This document shows, piece after piece, positions 8,264 to 17,052 of a stretch of DNA of 34,491 nucleotides (within the stretch, counting starts at the first letter, position 1; every line of letters starts with the position of its first letter). Below the pieces are notes generated by a model that made no database searches, was not told the origin of the DNA, and saw only the letters and a program-made list of their open reading frames with translations. The position numbers were made by a program, and so were the translations under genes. The stretch is from Candidatus Humimicrobium oleiphilum (lineage in GTDB: Bacteria > Actinomycetota > Humimicrobiia > Humimicrobiales > Humimicrobiaceae). The stretch is from NCBI GenBank assembly GCA_002304935.1, contig DBPS01000012.1, positions 40,434 through 74,924 on the forward strand, in the 5' to 3' direction.

Positions 8264-9748
8264 ATGGAAACAGAAAAAAAATATAATAAAGATATTAGAT
8301 TCAGATTTGCTCCTTCTCCGACAGGGGGATTGCATATCGGAACTGCAAGAACTGCATTATTCAACTGGCTTGCCGCAAGAAGCATGGGTGGAAAACTTGT
8401 CTTAAGGATAGAAGACACTGACCTGAAAAGATCAAACAGGGATTTTGAGAATTCAATAATAAATGATTTAAAGTGGATGGGGCTAGACTGGGATGAGTTT
8501 TACAGGCAAAGTGAAAGACTTGAGATTTATTTAAGAGAAGCTGAAAAGCTTATAGATGAAAAAAAAGCCTACAGATGTTTTTGCAGCTCTGAAAGGCTTG
8601 AAAATCTTAAGGGCTTACTGATTTCAGAAGGAAAGCCGACAGGTTATGATAATAAATGCCGTGATTTAAATGAAAGTGAGATAGAAGAAAATTTAAAAGA
8701 AAAAAAACCATATACCATAAGATACAGAGTCGAACCTGATGAGATAGCTTTCAATGATCTCATCAGAGGTGAAATAAAATTTTCTTCAGATGTTATAAGT
8801 GACTTTGTACTCATAAAGTCGGACGGGACCCCTTCGTATAATTTTGCTGTAGTTGTAGATGATAACGATATGAATATTTCTCATGTTTTAAGAGGTGAAG
8901 ACCATATCACGAATACAGCCAGGCAGATAATGCTTTTTAAAAGCCTTGGTTATGACATCCCTGAATTTGCACACCTTTCAATGATCCTGGGAAAAGATGG
9001 TTCCAAGTTAAGCAAAAGACACGGAGCGACTACAATAACACAATACAGAGAAGAAGGATATCTAAAAGAAGCTATTGGGAATTACCTTTCACTGCTTTCC
9101 TGGGCTCCAAAGAGCGGGGAAGAATTATTTGCCCTGGAAAATATCTTTGAAAAATTCAGGTTGCAGGATGTTTCAAAAAATCCGGCGATTTTTGATATTG
9201 ACAAGTTAAACTGGATAAACGGCAACTATATCAGGATGAAAAGCAGTTCGGAACTCATAAAGCTCCTGGATCCGTTTTTACCATCCGGAAAAGATAAAAA
9301 GCTTTCAGAAGCTGATAATTTAAAAGTATTAAAGTTTATAGATGCTTTTAAAGATAAAATAAAAACATTAAAAGAATTTGACTGCCTTGCAGAAGATTTT
9401 TTTATGAACGAAATAGCTTCTTATGAGGACGAGGCTGCTGAGATTATGAAAGCAGAAACGGCGGGAATGGTAATTGAGAGGTTTGAATCTAAAATATACA
9501 GGCATAACAAAGAATCAGGAAATGAAATAAGCGAAGAAGAAGCAAAAGAGTTTATAAACGAAATCAGCCAGGAGCTTAAAGAATTTAATATAAAAGGCAG
9601 AATGCTTTATATGCCGATAAGGGCAAGTATTACAGGGAATGTCCATGGTCCGGAGCTTCCAAAGATTATTTCCATACTGGGAACAGATGTCTGTTTAAAA
9701 AGAATAAAACAAACCAAAATATTTATTGAAAATAATAAAAAAATTTAA
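8264..9748 (+). CDS. gltX: Glutamyl-tRNA synthetase
   Basis: This 494-aa class I synthetase charges tRNA(Glu) with glutamate. The HIGH motif is in PSPTGGLHIGTARTA near the N-terminus, the KMSKS equivalent is KLSKRHGA, and the adenylate-binding RIEDTDL segment is present. The C-terminal anticodon-binding region is complete. Whether it is discriminating or also charges tRNA(Gln) cannot be told from this sequence. A 78-bp AT-rich gap separates it from ispF. I found no T-box leader in that gap, and no good Shine-Dalgarno sequence before the ATG. The order ispF-gltX-cysE-cysS is that of Firmicutes. Confidence 0.96.
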   Translation: METEKKYNKDIRFRFAPSPTGGLHIGTARTALFNWLAARSMGGKLVLRIEDTDLKRSNRDFENSIINDLKWMGLDWDEFYRQSERLEIYLREAEKLIDEKKAYRCFCSSERLENLKGLLISEGKPTGYDNKCRDLNESEIEENLKEKKPYTIRYRVEPDEIAFNDLIRGEIKFSSDVISDFVLIKSDGTPSYNFAVVVDDNDMNISHVLRGEDHITNTARQIMLFKSLGYDIPEFAHLSMILGKDGSKLSKRHGATTITQYREEGYLKEAIGNYLSLLSWAPKSGEELFALENIFEKFRLQDVSKNPAIFDIDKLNWINGNYIRMKSSSELIKLLDPFLPSGKDKKLSEADNLKVLKFIDAFKDKIKTLKEFDCLAEDFFMNEIASYEDEAAEIMKAETAGMVIERFESKIYRHNKESGNEISEEEAKEFINEISQELKEFNIKGRMLYMPIRASITGNVHGPELPKIISILGTDVCLKRIKQTKIFIENNKKI

Positions 9749-9791
9749 TAATTTTAATAAAAAGTTATAAAAAATATTTATTTACAAATAA

Positions 9792-10457
9792 ATGGGACTA
9801 ATAGCGGAACTTAAAGAACAGGTAAAGGTAGCAAAAGAAAAAGATCCTGCTGCGCTAAGTGCGTTTGAGATAATACTTACATATTCAGGAGTACATGCAA
9901 TCATATCTCACAGGATTGCGCACTGGCTTAATAAAAAAAAGATACCCTTTTTCCCGAGATGGATTTCACAGGTATCCAAATTTTATACAGGTATAGAGAT
10001 CCATCCTGGTGCACAGATAGGCAGGCGTCTCTTTATTGATCACGGAACAGGAGTGGTGATCGGAGAGACTACTGTGGTAGGTGACAACTGCCTGTTATAT
10101 CAGGGAGTGACCCTGGGAGGTACCGGAAAAGAAAGGGGTAAAAGGCATCCGACTCTCGGGAATAATGTCATAGTTTCTGCAGGAGCCAAAGTGCTGGGTT
10201 CAATTACTATTGGCAGCAATGTAATTATAGGGGCCGGTGCAGTCGTAATTAATCCTGTACCTGATGACTGTACGGTTGTAGGTGTCCCCGGGAAAATAGT
10301 TAAAATAAAAGGCGAGAAAGTCCTTTCAGATGAATTCCACAGAATGAATCTCCCGGACCCTGTAAATGACCTTTTGATAGATCTTAAATCCAGGATAGAT
10401 GTTCTGGAAAATGAAATAAAAGCTATCAGGGAAAAAGATAAAAACAAGAACAAATAA
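9792..10457 (+). CDS. cysE: Serine O-acetyltransferase CysE
   Basis: CysE acetylates L-serine with acetyl-CoA to O-acetylserine, the precursor for cysteine synthesis. The 221-aa protein is the shorter bacterial form. It has an alpha-helical N-terminus and a left-handed beta-helix of hexapeptide repeats from about residue 72 to 170, including HPGAQIGRR, IDHGTGVVIGET and YQGVTLGGTGKERGKRHPTL, which carries the catalytic and substrate-binding residues of the family. The last 40 residues are charged and helical. It lies 11 bp before cysS, so serine acetylation and cysteinyl-tRNA synthesis are probably co-expressed, as in Bacillus. No S-box or T-box leader is visible in the 43-bp gap upstream. Confidence 0.95.
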   Translation: MGLIAELKEQVKVAKEKDPAALSAFEIILTYSGVHAIISHRIAHWLNKKKIPFFPRWISQVSKFYTGIEIHPGAQIGRRLFIDHGTGVVIGETTVVGDNCLLYQGVTLGGTGKERGKRHPTLGNNVIVSAGAKVLGSITIGSNVIIGAGAVVINPVPDDCTVVGVPGKIVKIKGEKVLSDEFHRMNLPDPVNDLLIDLKSRIDVLENEIKAIREKDKNKNK

Positions 10458-10468
10458 AATTGCTTTAG

Positions 10469-11977
10469 ATGAAAGAGGGTATTTTGGATCTTAAAATATA
10501 TAACACACTTACAAGGAATAAAGAGGAATTTAAATCCTGTGAAAACAATCTGGTAAAGATGTATGTTTGCGGACCTACTGTTTATAACTACATATCTATC
10601 GGCAATGCCAGACCGATAATTGTTTTTGACATGGTGCGGAATTATCTTAAATATCTTGGTTATGATGTTATTTTTGTACAGAACATAACTGATATTGAAG
10701 ATAAGATAATCAATAAGGCAAAACAGGAGAATGTTGATTTTAAGGTTATAACAGACAGATACATTAAGGCATTCAGGGAAGATCTTGAAAGACTTGAGAT
10801 CGGCAGTATTGACAGAATACCTCTTGCGACCGAAATGATTGATGAGATCATAGATATCATAAAAAAAATAATTGATAACGGATACGGGTATGTCTCTGAA
10901 GGGGATGTTTATTTTGATGTATCAGAGTATAAAGAGTATGGAAAATTATCCGGGCAGAAAATCGATGAAATGAAAAATGCAGAGGACAGTAGTTTTAACA
11001 AGGACAGTAATATTGATTTTACTTTATGGAAGTCTGCAAAAGAGGGTGAGCCAAGCTGGAAAAGTCCGTGGGGATACGGCAGGCCGGGCTGGCATATTGA
11101 GTGCTCGGCTATGTCAGGCAAATATCTTGGATTTGGATTTGATATACACGGTGGCGGCATAGATCTTATATTTCCCCATCATGAAAATGAAATAGCACAA
11201 AGTGAAGCAGCTTTTCCTGATTCAGGACCGTTTGTAAGATACTGGATGCATAATGGAATGATTGAAGTAAAAGACAGAAAAATGTCAAAGTCAGATGGAT
11301 TGAAAAGTGAATGGATACTCAGAAATCTGCTTGATAGCTATTCTCCGAATATAATTAAATTCTATATGCTTGCCACGCATTACAGAAGCCCGCTTGAATT
11401 TTCCAGCCAGAAGATCCAGGAATCCCAGAAAGCAATGGAAAAAATAATCAATACATTTCAGAATCTGAAATTCCTTATTGATAAGGAATTAACCGTAAAA
11501 GAGAATGAAGAAGATAACGGGGGAAAAATCATTGAAAATGAAAGCAAAATAAATTCTATAAGAGAATCGATTGTTACGGATTTTAAAAAATACATGAGTG
11601 ATGATTTTAACAGTGCCGGAGCAATAGGGGTTTTGTTTGATGCTATCAAGGGAATAAACAGCATAATACAGTCCAAAGAATTTATTTTCAGGAATGAGAG
11701 CCTGAATATACTCAGCCTTTTTTACGAAGAAGCTGTCAGGCTATTTAAAATCCTCGGGATAAACATTGAAGGCGAACTAGCCAGAAGACAGCATCAGGAT
11801 AAAGATGATTCTTCTACTATGGTAAAAGAGCAGATAGAAGAATTCATAAAACAGAGAAATGATGCAAGAAAATCAAAGGATTACAGGAAATCTGATGAAA
11901 TAAGGGAAATGCTTTTAAAAGCAGGGATAATACTTGAAGACAGAAAAGAAGGGACAGTCTGGAAAAGACAGGAATAA
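10469..11977 (+). CDS. cysS: Cysteinyl-tRNA synthetase, with a variant HIGH motif
   Basis: This class I synthetase charges tRNA(Cys). Zinc ligands are visible as the Cys in CGPTVYNY, the Cys in HIECSAM, and the His/Glu in FPHHENEIAQ. The KMSKS motif is DRKMSKSDG. The HIGH-type motif, usually HIGNARP in this family, reads SIGNARP (codon TCT at 10594-10596), replacing the first histidine by serine. Length (502 aa) is slightly above usual because of an insert near residue 350 and a charged tail. The start is uncertain. ATG 10469 has no ribosome site, while a TTG five codons on (10484) is preceded closely by AGAGGG and would give LDLKIYNTL, closer to other CysRS N-termini. Confidence 0.94.
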   Translation: MKEGILDLKIYNTLTRNKEEFKSCENNLVKMYVCGPTVYNYISIGNARPIIVFDMVRNYLKYLGYDVIFVQNITDIEDKIINKAKQENVDFKVITDRYIKAFREDLERLEIGSIDRIPLATEMIDEIIDIIKKIIDNGYGYVSEGDVYFDVSEYKEYGKLSGQKIDEMKNAEDSSFNKDSNIDFTLWKSAKEGEPSWKSPWGYGRPGWHIECSAMSGKYLGFGFDIHGGGIDLIFPHHENEIAQSEAAFPDSGPFVRYWMHNGMIEVKDRKMSKSDGLKSEWILRNLLDSYSPNIIKFYMLATHYRSPLEFSSQKIQESQKAMEKIINTFQNLKFLIDKELTVKENEEDNGGKIIENESKINSIRESIVTDFKKYMSDDFNSAGAIGVLFDAIKGINSIIQSKEFIFRNESLNILSLFYEEAVRLFKILGINIEGELARRQHQDKDDSSTMVKEQIEEFIKQRNDARKSKDYRKSDEIREMLLKAGIILEDRKEGTVWKRQE

Positions 11978-12002
11978 TTAAGACAGGGATAATTATAAAA
12001 TA

Positions 12003-12794
12003 ATGAAAGAAAATAACGAAAGGGCGGAATTTGAATTTATAGAAGGCATTAATTCCGTTTCAATGCTTCTTGATAATAATAAAGGAAGAAGAAAGATCTT
12101 CAGCCTGTTTATCCTTCAGGCAAGAGAAAATGACTTGAAAATAAAGGATATTCTGCAAAAAGCAATAAAAAAGAATATAAGCTTTTCAGTATTGTCAAAA
12201 AAAGATTATGAAAATATCCTTAATATAAATCCTCTGAAATCTCAGGGCATCTGTGCAAAAGTATCAAATTATTCTTATACCGATATCGAAATATTTCTAA
12301 GTGATAAATCAGATAAAAAAAGAAAACTATTGATTCTGGACGGTATTACAGACATTGGAAATTTCGGAGGGATAATAAGAAGTGTTTTTGCTTTTGATTT
12401 CGATGGCATTATTATTCCCAGGCATAAAAGTGCTGATGTAAATAAAGATGTTAACAGAGCTTCTTCCGGTACACTGGAGGGTGTCAGTATTTTCAGGGTT
12501 TCAAATCTTTCAAGGACTCTGGATATGCTTAAATCCGAGGGTTTCTGGATATACGGGACTTCGGTTTATAAAGAAGAAAGCAGAAGAATATCAAAACTTT
12601 CGGAAACTGTTTTTAATTTTCCCCTGGCAGTCATTCTTGGTGGTGAACATAAAGGTATCTCCAGATTATTAACAGATAAATCAGATGAACTGATAAATAT
12701 TGAAATGAATGACAGACTGGATTCCCTTAATGTATCAGTAAGTGCAGGGATTCTTTTATACTCCGTAAACCGTCAGGCAGAAAAAAATAATTAA
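12003..12794 (+). CDS. rlmB: 23S rRNA 2'-O-methyltransferase, TrmH/SpoU family (RlmB-like)
   Basis: The 263-aa protein has a short N-terminal substrate-binding domain and a SPOUT methyltransferase domain. SPOUT motif 1 is LDGITDIGNFGGIIRS, with the catalytic-type arginine. Motif 2 is ILGGEHKGIS, and motif 3 is DRLDSLNVSVSAGILLY. These form the knotted S-adenosylmethionine site. RlmB methylates G2251 of 23S rRNA in E. coli; the exact nucleotide here is inferred from family and position. Motif 2 usually reads GxEGxG, so the His in GGEHKG is a mild variant. It lies 25 bp after cysS, where Bacillus has mrnC between the two genes; that gene is missing here. Confidence 0.87.
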   Translation: MKENNERAEFEFIEGINSVSMLLDNNKGRRKIFSLFILQARENDLKIKDILQKAIKKNISFSVLSKKDYENILNINPLKSQGICAKVSNYSYTDIEIFLSDKSDKKRKLLILDGITDIGNFGGIIRSVFAFDFDGIIIPRHKSADVNKDVNRASSGTLEGVSIFRVSNLSRTLDMLKSEGFWIYGTSVYKEESRRISKLSETVFNFPLAVILGGEHKGISRLLTDKSDELINIEMNDRLDSLNVSVSAGILLYSVNRQAEKNN

Positions 12795-12875
12795 ATTATT
12801 TTCCGGAAAGCTTCCTGACGATTTTTATTGAACTTTTTTTATAGTAATCTGGATAACTTAAGAGATTGTCAGAAT

Positions 12876-13433
12876 ATGAAAGAACTTATAATAGTAGACG
12901 GGTATAACTATATTTTTAATATTTTTGACAATATCCGGTTAATAAATAACGAATTGGAAGAAATAAGAGATAGATTTATAGATGAGCTTGCAGAATATAA
13001 AATTGTGGCAGGCTGCGATGTGATTGTAGTTTTTGATTCATATAAATATCCAAAGAGCTTAAAGAGCAGAAATGTATATAAGGGGATAGAGGTAATTTTT
13101 TCTGGAAGCAAAACAACAGCAGACCATATTATTGAAGAGCTTTCAAATATAAAGAAAGGCTATGAAAAGAAAGTTATTGTAACATCTGATAATTTAGCTC
13201 AGACAGTTGTCTTTAAGGAAAATATATACAGAAAATCTTCAAGGGAATTTCAAGCGGAATTGCAGCATATCAGAAAGGATTTGGGAAATAAAATCAGAAA
13301 AATAAACAAGCAAAGAAGTAGCGGAAGTTTTTCAAGTATTGAAAAGAGACTCGGGAAAGACCAGATTGAAAAAATGGCAAAAATAGTAAAAAACCCTGAT
13401 AGGAAGAGTTTGGAAAATAAAAAAGATAAATAA
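12876..13433 (+). CDS. yacP: NYN-domain ribonuclease, YacP/Rae1 family
   Basis: The protein is a PIN-like NYN domain with acidic residues in IIVDGYNYIF at the N-terminus, VIVVFDSYK, and TSDNLAQ near residue 110. In Bacillus the homologue Rae1 cleaves mRNA in the ribosomal A site. I choose ATG 12876 (185 aa), because the family starts just before the first beta-strand. A TTG at 12828 would add 16 residues of no family resemblance. The C-terminal 50 residues are basic, as expected for an RNA or ribosome binder. It ends the conserved clpC-region gene run. The 3' end overlaps the likely true start of the next gene. Confidence 0.85.
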   Translation: MKELIIVDGYNYIFNIFDNIRLINNELEEIRDRFIDELAEYKIVAGCDVIVVFDSYKYPKSLKSRNVYKGIEVIFSGSKTTADHIIEELSNIKKGYEKKVIVTSDNLAQTVVFKENIYRKSSREFQAELQHIRKDLGNKIRKINKQRSSGSFSSIEKRLGKDQIEKMAKIVKNPDRKSLENKKDK

Positions 13434-13470
13434 AGAGTATTTAATTATAATTTTTGTATTTCTGCTATTA

Positions 13471-14313
13471 TTGTTATTCTGTCTGAATTCCTGCGCTCTT
13501 ATACTTGATATGATAAGAGATTCTTCAAAAGATCCTGGCACAGGTTTAACCCGGACAACTTTAACAGAGAATAATACCTCTGATTCCCATATTGAAGCCG
13601 GTGATATCGGTACCGGTAAAACTTTTCTTGTAACGAATATAATCGATGGCGACACATTTATAATCAACAATAATTATTCAGTAAGAATGATTGGAATAAA
13701 TGCTCCGGAAAAAGAAATGTATTTTTATGAAGAAGCAAAACAGAACCTGGAGATATTGATCATGGACAAAGAAGTCCGGCTTGAGAGCGATATCAGTGAC
13801 AAAGATAAATACGGGCGGTTATTAAGATATGTTTTTGATGGTGATTATTTTATAAATTATGAAATGGTGAAATTCGGTTTTGCAAATGCATATGACTATG
13901 AGCCTGATACAAAATATTCAGATTTACTAAAAGAGGCTGAAGAATATGCCAGGATAAATGAAAAAGGGGTTTGGGAAAAAATAGATATTGAGGAAATTGA
14001 AATAAAAATCAATTATGATCCTAAGGGTAGTGACGAAGATTATTTAAACAGTGAATGGGTCGAAATAATAAATAATGGGAAAAGCAGAATAAATCTCAAA
14101 GGCTGGAGCATAAAAGATATGGCAACAAATATTTATGTTTTTGATAATATTATCCTATATCCTGAAAGCAGTATATTCATATTTACAGGAAACGGTAATG
14201 ATGAGCCTGGAAAACTTTACTGGAATGCTGACAGGCCTGTATGGAATAATGATCACGATACCCTGTATCTAAGAAATAGCTCAGGAATACTTGTAGAATA
14301 CCTGAGCTATTAA
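13471..14313 (+). CDS. Secreted lipoprotein nuclease: thermonuclease (SNase) plus lamin-tail domain
   Basis: From TTG 13471 the product has 280 aa. An SNase domain (about 50-165) shows all three catalytic residues: R72 and E80 in VRMIGINAPE, and R116 in DKYGRLLRY. A lamin-tail (LTD) domain follows (about 178-275), with SEWVEIINNG and INLKGWSIKD. The open frame extends upstream to 13390 and there encodes a basic stretch, a run of about 15 hydrophobic residues and the lipobox LNSC. The real start therefore lies upstream, but no in-frame ATG, GTG or TTG exists between 13390 and 13471. An AGGAAGAG site (13401-13408) sits 8 bases before an ATA codon at 13417, a possible non-standard start. The enzyme probably degrades extracellular DNA or RNA while anchored to the membrane. 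Confidence 0.85.
   Translation: MLFCLNSCALILDMIRDSSKDPGTGLTRTTLTENNTSDSHIEAGDIGTGKTFLVTNIIDGDTFIINNNYSVRMIGINAPEKEMYFYEEAKQNLEILIMDKEVRLESDISDKDKYGRLLRYVFDGDYFINYEMVKFGFANAYDYEPDTKYSDLLKEAEEYARINEKGVWEKIDIEEIEIKINYDPKGSDEDYLNSEWVEIINNGKSRINLKGWSIKDMATNIYVFDNIILYPESSIFIFTGNGNDEPGKLYWNADRPVWNNDHDTLYLRNSSGILVEYLSY
14278..14308. terminator. Possible bidirectional terminator hairpin between convergent genes
   Basis: Arms 14278-14290 and 14296-14308 pair with 11 of 13 matches, including a perfect 8-bp base AGCTCAGG/CCTGAGCT, around a 5-base loop. The hairpin overlaps the last codons of the nuclease gene and lies where the + and - strand genes converge. The following bases are T-rich but not a clean T-run on either strand, so termination is plausible but not certain. 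Confidence 0.4.
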
Positions 14314-14347
14314 TCTTATTATATATTTTGTTAACTCTTTTATTTTT

Positions 14348-15772
14348 TTATCCCTGGCATATTTTTCCGGGATTTAAAATATTTTTAGGATCAAATGCCA
14401 TTTTGATATTAAGCATCAGATTCATATATGCTTCACCATATTGCATTGAAAGAAATTCTTTTTTCGCATAACCTATTCCGTGTTCTCCTGAAACTAGTCC
14501 TCCCAGAAGTTCGGCCTTACTATACATTTTATTGAAGACAGAACTCAGTTTTTCTTCCCAGGTTTTTTCATCCAGATCATCTCTTAAAATATAAATATGC
14601 AGATTACCATCTCCTGCATGGCCGAAACTTCTTATGCGGATTTTAAATTCGTCCTGAAGTCCCTGCGTGAAATTTATAAATTCCGCTACTTTGTTTCTTG
14701 GAACTACTACATCGCATTCGTCCATCTCGGTCGTTGAAGCTTTTACTGCTTCAAGAAATGTTTTTCTTGCTGACCATACCGCTTCTTTTCTTTCGCTGGT
14801 ATCAGTAATATAAGCATCATAAGCGCCTTCCTGAAGACATATCTCTGCCACGCTGTTATAGTCTTTCTCAATTTCTTCTTTTGAATTTCCGTCAAATGTA
14901 AGCAGCAGATATGCATCAGCGCTGTTATCCGGGAATTTTTTTCCAAGATATTCTTCCGCAGCGATGATGACTTCTCTCTGCATGAATTCTATGGCAGTCG
15001 GGATTATCTTAGCTTTTATGATTTTTGGAACAGTGCCTATTGCAGCTTCAAGATTGGGAAAGGGGACAAGAAGACTGACAGTTTTTTTGGGCAGCGGAAG
15101 TAATTTAAGAATTGCCTTTGTTATTATAGCCAGTGTTCCTTCAGAACCGCATACAAGATCCTGTATGCTGTATCCCGAACTATCTTTGACAACTTTTCCT
15201 CCCACTTCCAGAATGTCTCCATTGGGAAGGACAAGTTCAAGTCCTAACACATAATCTCTTGTGACTCCGTATTTTACTGCTCTCATTCCTCCTGCATTCG
15301 TGCTTATGTTACCTCCAATTGTAGCAGATATCTCTCCGGGATCCGGAGGATAAAACAGATCATTGTCTTCAGCAAATTTTGATATTTCCATCAAAAGTAC
15401 CCCGGGTTCTACTGTGAGAGTAAGGTTATCGAAATCCAGTTCCAGTATTTTATTCATTTTAGTCATATTCAGCATGATACCGCCATGTATCGGTACTGAA
15501 CTTCCGACTAGTCCTGTACCTGAACCTCTTACCACGACAGGGATATCTTTCCCGCAAGCGTATTTCATTATTTTTGATATCTCTTCAGTGCTTAATACAT
15601 CTATAAGGACTTCCGGATAAGCTCTTACCGTATTAAGCTCGTCATGGCAGAAATCCTCACTTATGTTGTCTCCGGTAAAAACTCTTTCACAACCAAGCAT
15701 TTCGTTAAGGAATTTTATATCTTTTTCATCTATTTTTTTATAAATCTTATTGCATAAACAACTTTCAAACAT
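14348..15772 (-). CDS. FAD-linked oxidase, GlcD/lactate dehydrogenase type
   Basis: The 474-aa protein has an N-terminal PCMH-type FAD-binding domain (about 45-225), with VVVRGSGTGLVGSS and a TNAGGMRAVKYG segment that contacts FAD. It also has a C-terminal FAD-oxidase domain with GHAGDGNLHI and SGEHGIGYAKK, and ends in NPGKI. This family oxidises D-lactate, glycolate or other 2-hydroxy acids. It is third in an etfB-etfA-oxidase unit (11-bp gap after etfA, strong AGGAGGGGG ribosome site). That is the order of the electron-bifurcating lactate dehydrogenase/Etf complex of Acetobacterium woodii. I therefore infer lactate oxidation with NAD reduction driven by reduced ferredoxin. No lactate permease is in view, so the substrate remains inferred. 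Confidence 0.88.
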   Translation of the reverse strand: MFESCLCNKIYKKIDEKDIKFLNEMLGCERVFTGDNISEDFCHDELNTVRAYPEVLIDVLSTEEISKIMKYACGKDIPVVVRGSGTGLVGSSVPIHGGIMLNMTKMNKILELDFDNLTLTVEPGVLLMEISKFAEDNDLFYPPDPGEISATIGGNISTNAGGMRAVKYGVTRDYVLGLELVLPNGDILEVGGKVVKDSSGYSIQDLVCGSEGTLAIITKAILKLLPLPKKTVSLLVPFPNLEAAIGTVPKIIKAKIIPTAIEFMQREVIIAAEEYLGKKFPDNSADAYLLLTFDGNSKEEIEKDYNSVAEICLQEGAYDAYITDTSERKEAVWSARKTFLEAVKASTTEMDECDVVVPRNKVAEFINFTQGLQDEFKIRIRSFGHAGDGNLHIYILRDDLDEKTWEEKLSSVFNKMYSKAELLGGLVSGEHGIGYAKKEFLSMQYGEAYMNLMLNIKMAFDPKNILNPGKICQG

Positions 15773-15783
15773 TTCCCCCTCCT

Positions 15784-17025
15784 TTAATTTCTTGAAACAG
15801 GTGCAGCGTATTTTGTAAAAATTTTATCCGTTATACCTTTTGCAGATTTTATATTTTCAATCAGCTTTGGAACAATTTCATAAATATCTCCGATAATGCC
15901 ATAATGTGCAACGCTGAAAATTGCTGCATTGGGATCTTTATTAATGGCAAATATATAATCAGCGCTTTTCATCCCTGCAGTAAACTGAACAGCGCCTGAA
16001 ATACCCAGTGTTATAATCAGTTTGGGCTTTACTGTCCTGCCGCTCAATCCAATCTGTCTTTTTGCTTCTATCCATCCTGCTTCTACAAGAGGCCTGGTCC
16101 CAGCAAAATTACCATCCAGTACTTCAGCAAGTTCATAAGCAAGAGACATGTCTTTCTGCGTTTTTATTGCTCTCCCCGCTACAACTATTATTTCAGCTTC
16201 AGATATATTTTCTTCATGAGGTTTTTTAGTTATTTTTATTACCTCTATACCTGATTTGAATTTATTTACATCCATGCTGCAGACTGTTATCTTGCCGCCG
16301 GATTCTGGTTGTCTTTCAGGAGCAGTCATTATTTTATATCTGACAGTTGCAAGCTGTGGACGGGAATTAGGCGTAATAATCTGAGCCATTATATTTCCGC
16401 CAAAAGCCGGTCGTATCTGTACAAGATCAGTATTTTCTTTTATGTCAAGTACTGTACAATCTGCAGTTAATCCGGTACGGAATCTGGCAGCAACTCTTGG
16501 AGCAAGAGATCTTCCTATTGTGGTAGCTCCTACCAGTATGATCGATGGTTTTATTTTTTCTATAAAATCTTCAAAAGCAGTCGTGTATGGCTCTATCCTG
16601 AAATGCTCGAGTTCTTTATAATCATAAACGAATACTTCATCAACACCATAATGCAAAAGCTCCTGAGCACTATCAAATATCTGATAGCCGAGATAAACAC
16701 AATAGACAGGATAGTTTACCTTTTTTGCAAGTTCTTTTGCTTTTCCTATAAGCTCAAGCGTAACCGGATGAATCTTGCCTTCGACATGATCAACATATAC
16801 TGCAATACCTTTCCACACATTCTTATCAACTTTCGTTACCTCATCTTCAACAAATTCAATTGCTCCCTTGGGACCCTTTTTTACGCATATTTTGCACATT
16901 TTGCATCCGGCATTTATATCCAGGATGCCTTCCTTATATTCTATTGCATTAAAAGGACAAATCCTGATCAGTTTTTCTGCAACTTCATCATTTATTTTTT
17001 CTTGATTTATTTTAAGTCTTCCCAT
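15784..17025 (-). CDS. etfA: Electron transfer flavoprotein alpha subunit with one-cluster ferredoxin domain
   Basis: This 413-aa EtfA has an N-terminal ferredoxin-like domain, then the Etf alpha/beta domain and the FAD-binding C-terminal domain (GLSGRTVKPKL, GISGAVQF). In a standard 2[4Fe-4S] ferredoxin there are two CxxCxxCxxxC motifs. Here only C23 of the first motif and C41, C44 and C47 of the second remain, which are exactly the ligands for one cluster. The single-cluster form agrees with my recollection of the lactate dehydrogenase-linked Etf of A. woodii. The partner is etfB, 27 bp upstream. A GAGGTG ribosome site precedes the ATG. The conserved His of the C-terminal GISGAxQH motif is Phe here, unlike the second EtfA in this window. 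Confidence 0.92.
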   Translation of the reverse strand: MGRLKINQEKINDEVAEKLIRICPFNAIEYKEGILDINAGCKMCKICVKKGPKGAIEFVEDEVTKVDKNVWKGIAVYVDHVEGKIHPVTLELIGKAKELAKKVNYPVYCVYLGYQIFDSAQELLHYGVDEVFVYDYKELEHFRIEPYTTAFEDFIEKIKPSIILVGATTIGRSLAPRVAARFRTGLTADCTVLDIKENTDLVQIRPAFGGNIMAQIITPNSRPQLATVRYKIMTAPERQPESGGKITVCSMDVNKFKSGIEVIKITKKPHEENISEAEIIVVAGRAIKTQKDMSLAYELAEVLDGNFAGTRPLVEAGWIEAKRQIGLSGRTVKPKLIITLGISGAVQFTAGMKSADYIFAINKDPNAAIFSVAHYGIIGDIYEIVPKLIENIKSAKGITDKIFTKYAAPVSRN

Positions 17026-17052
17026 TTTTTATCACACCTCAGAAATAGAAAA

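Noticed and set aside
8186..10468. T-box or S-box leaders before gltX, cysE or cysS
   Set aside because: The gaps are 78, 43 and 11 bp, too short for such leaders, and show no T-box sequence or antiterminator pair.
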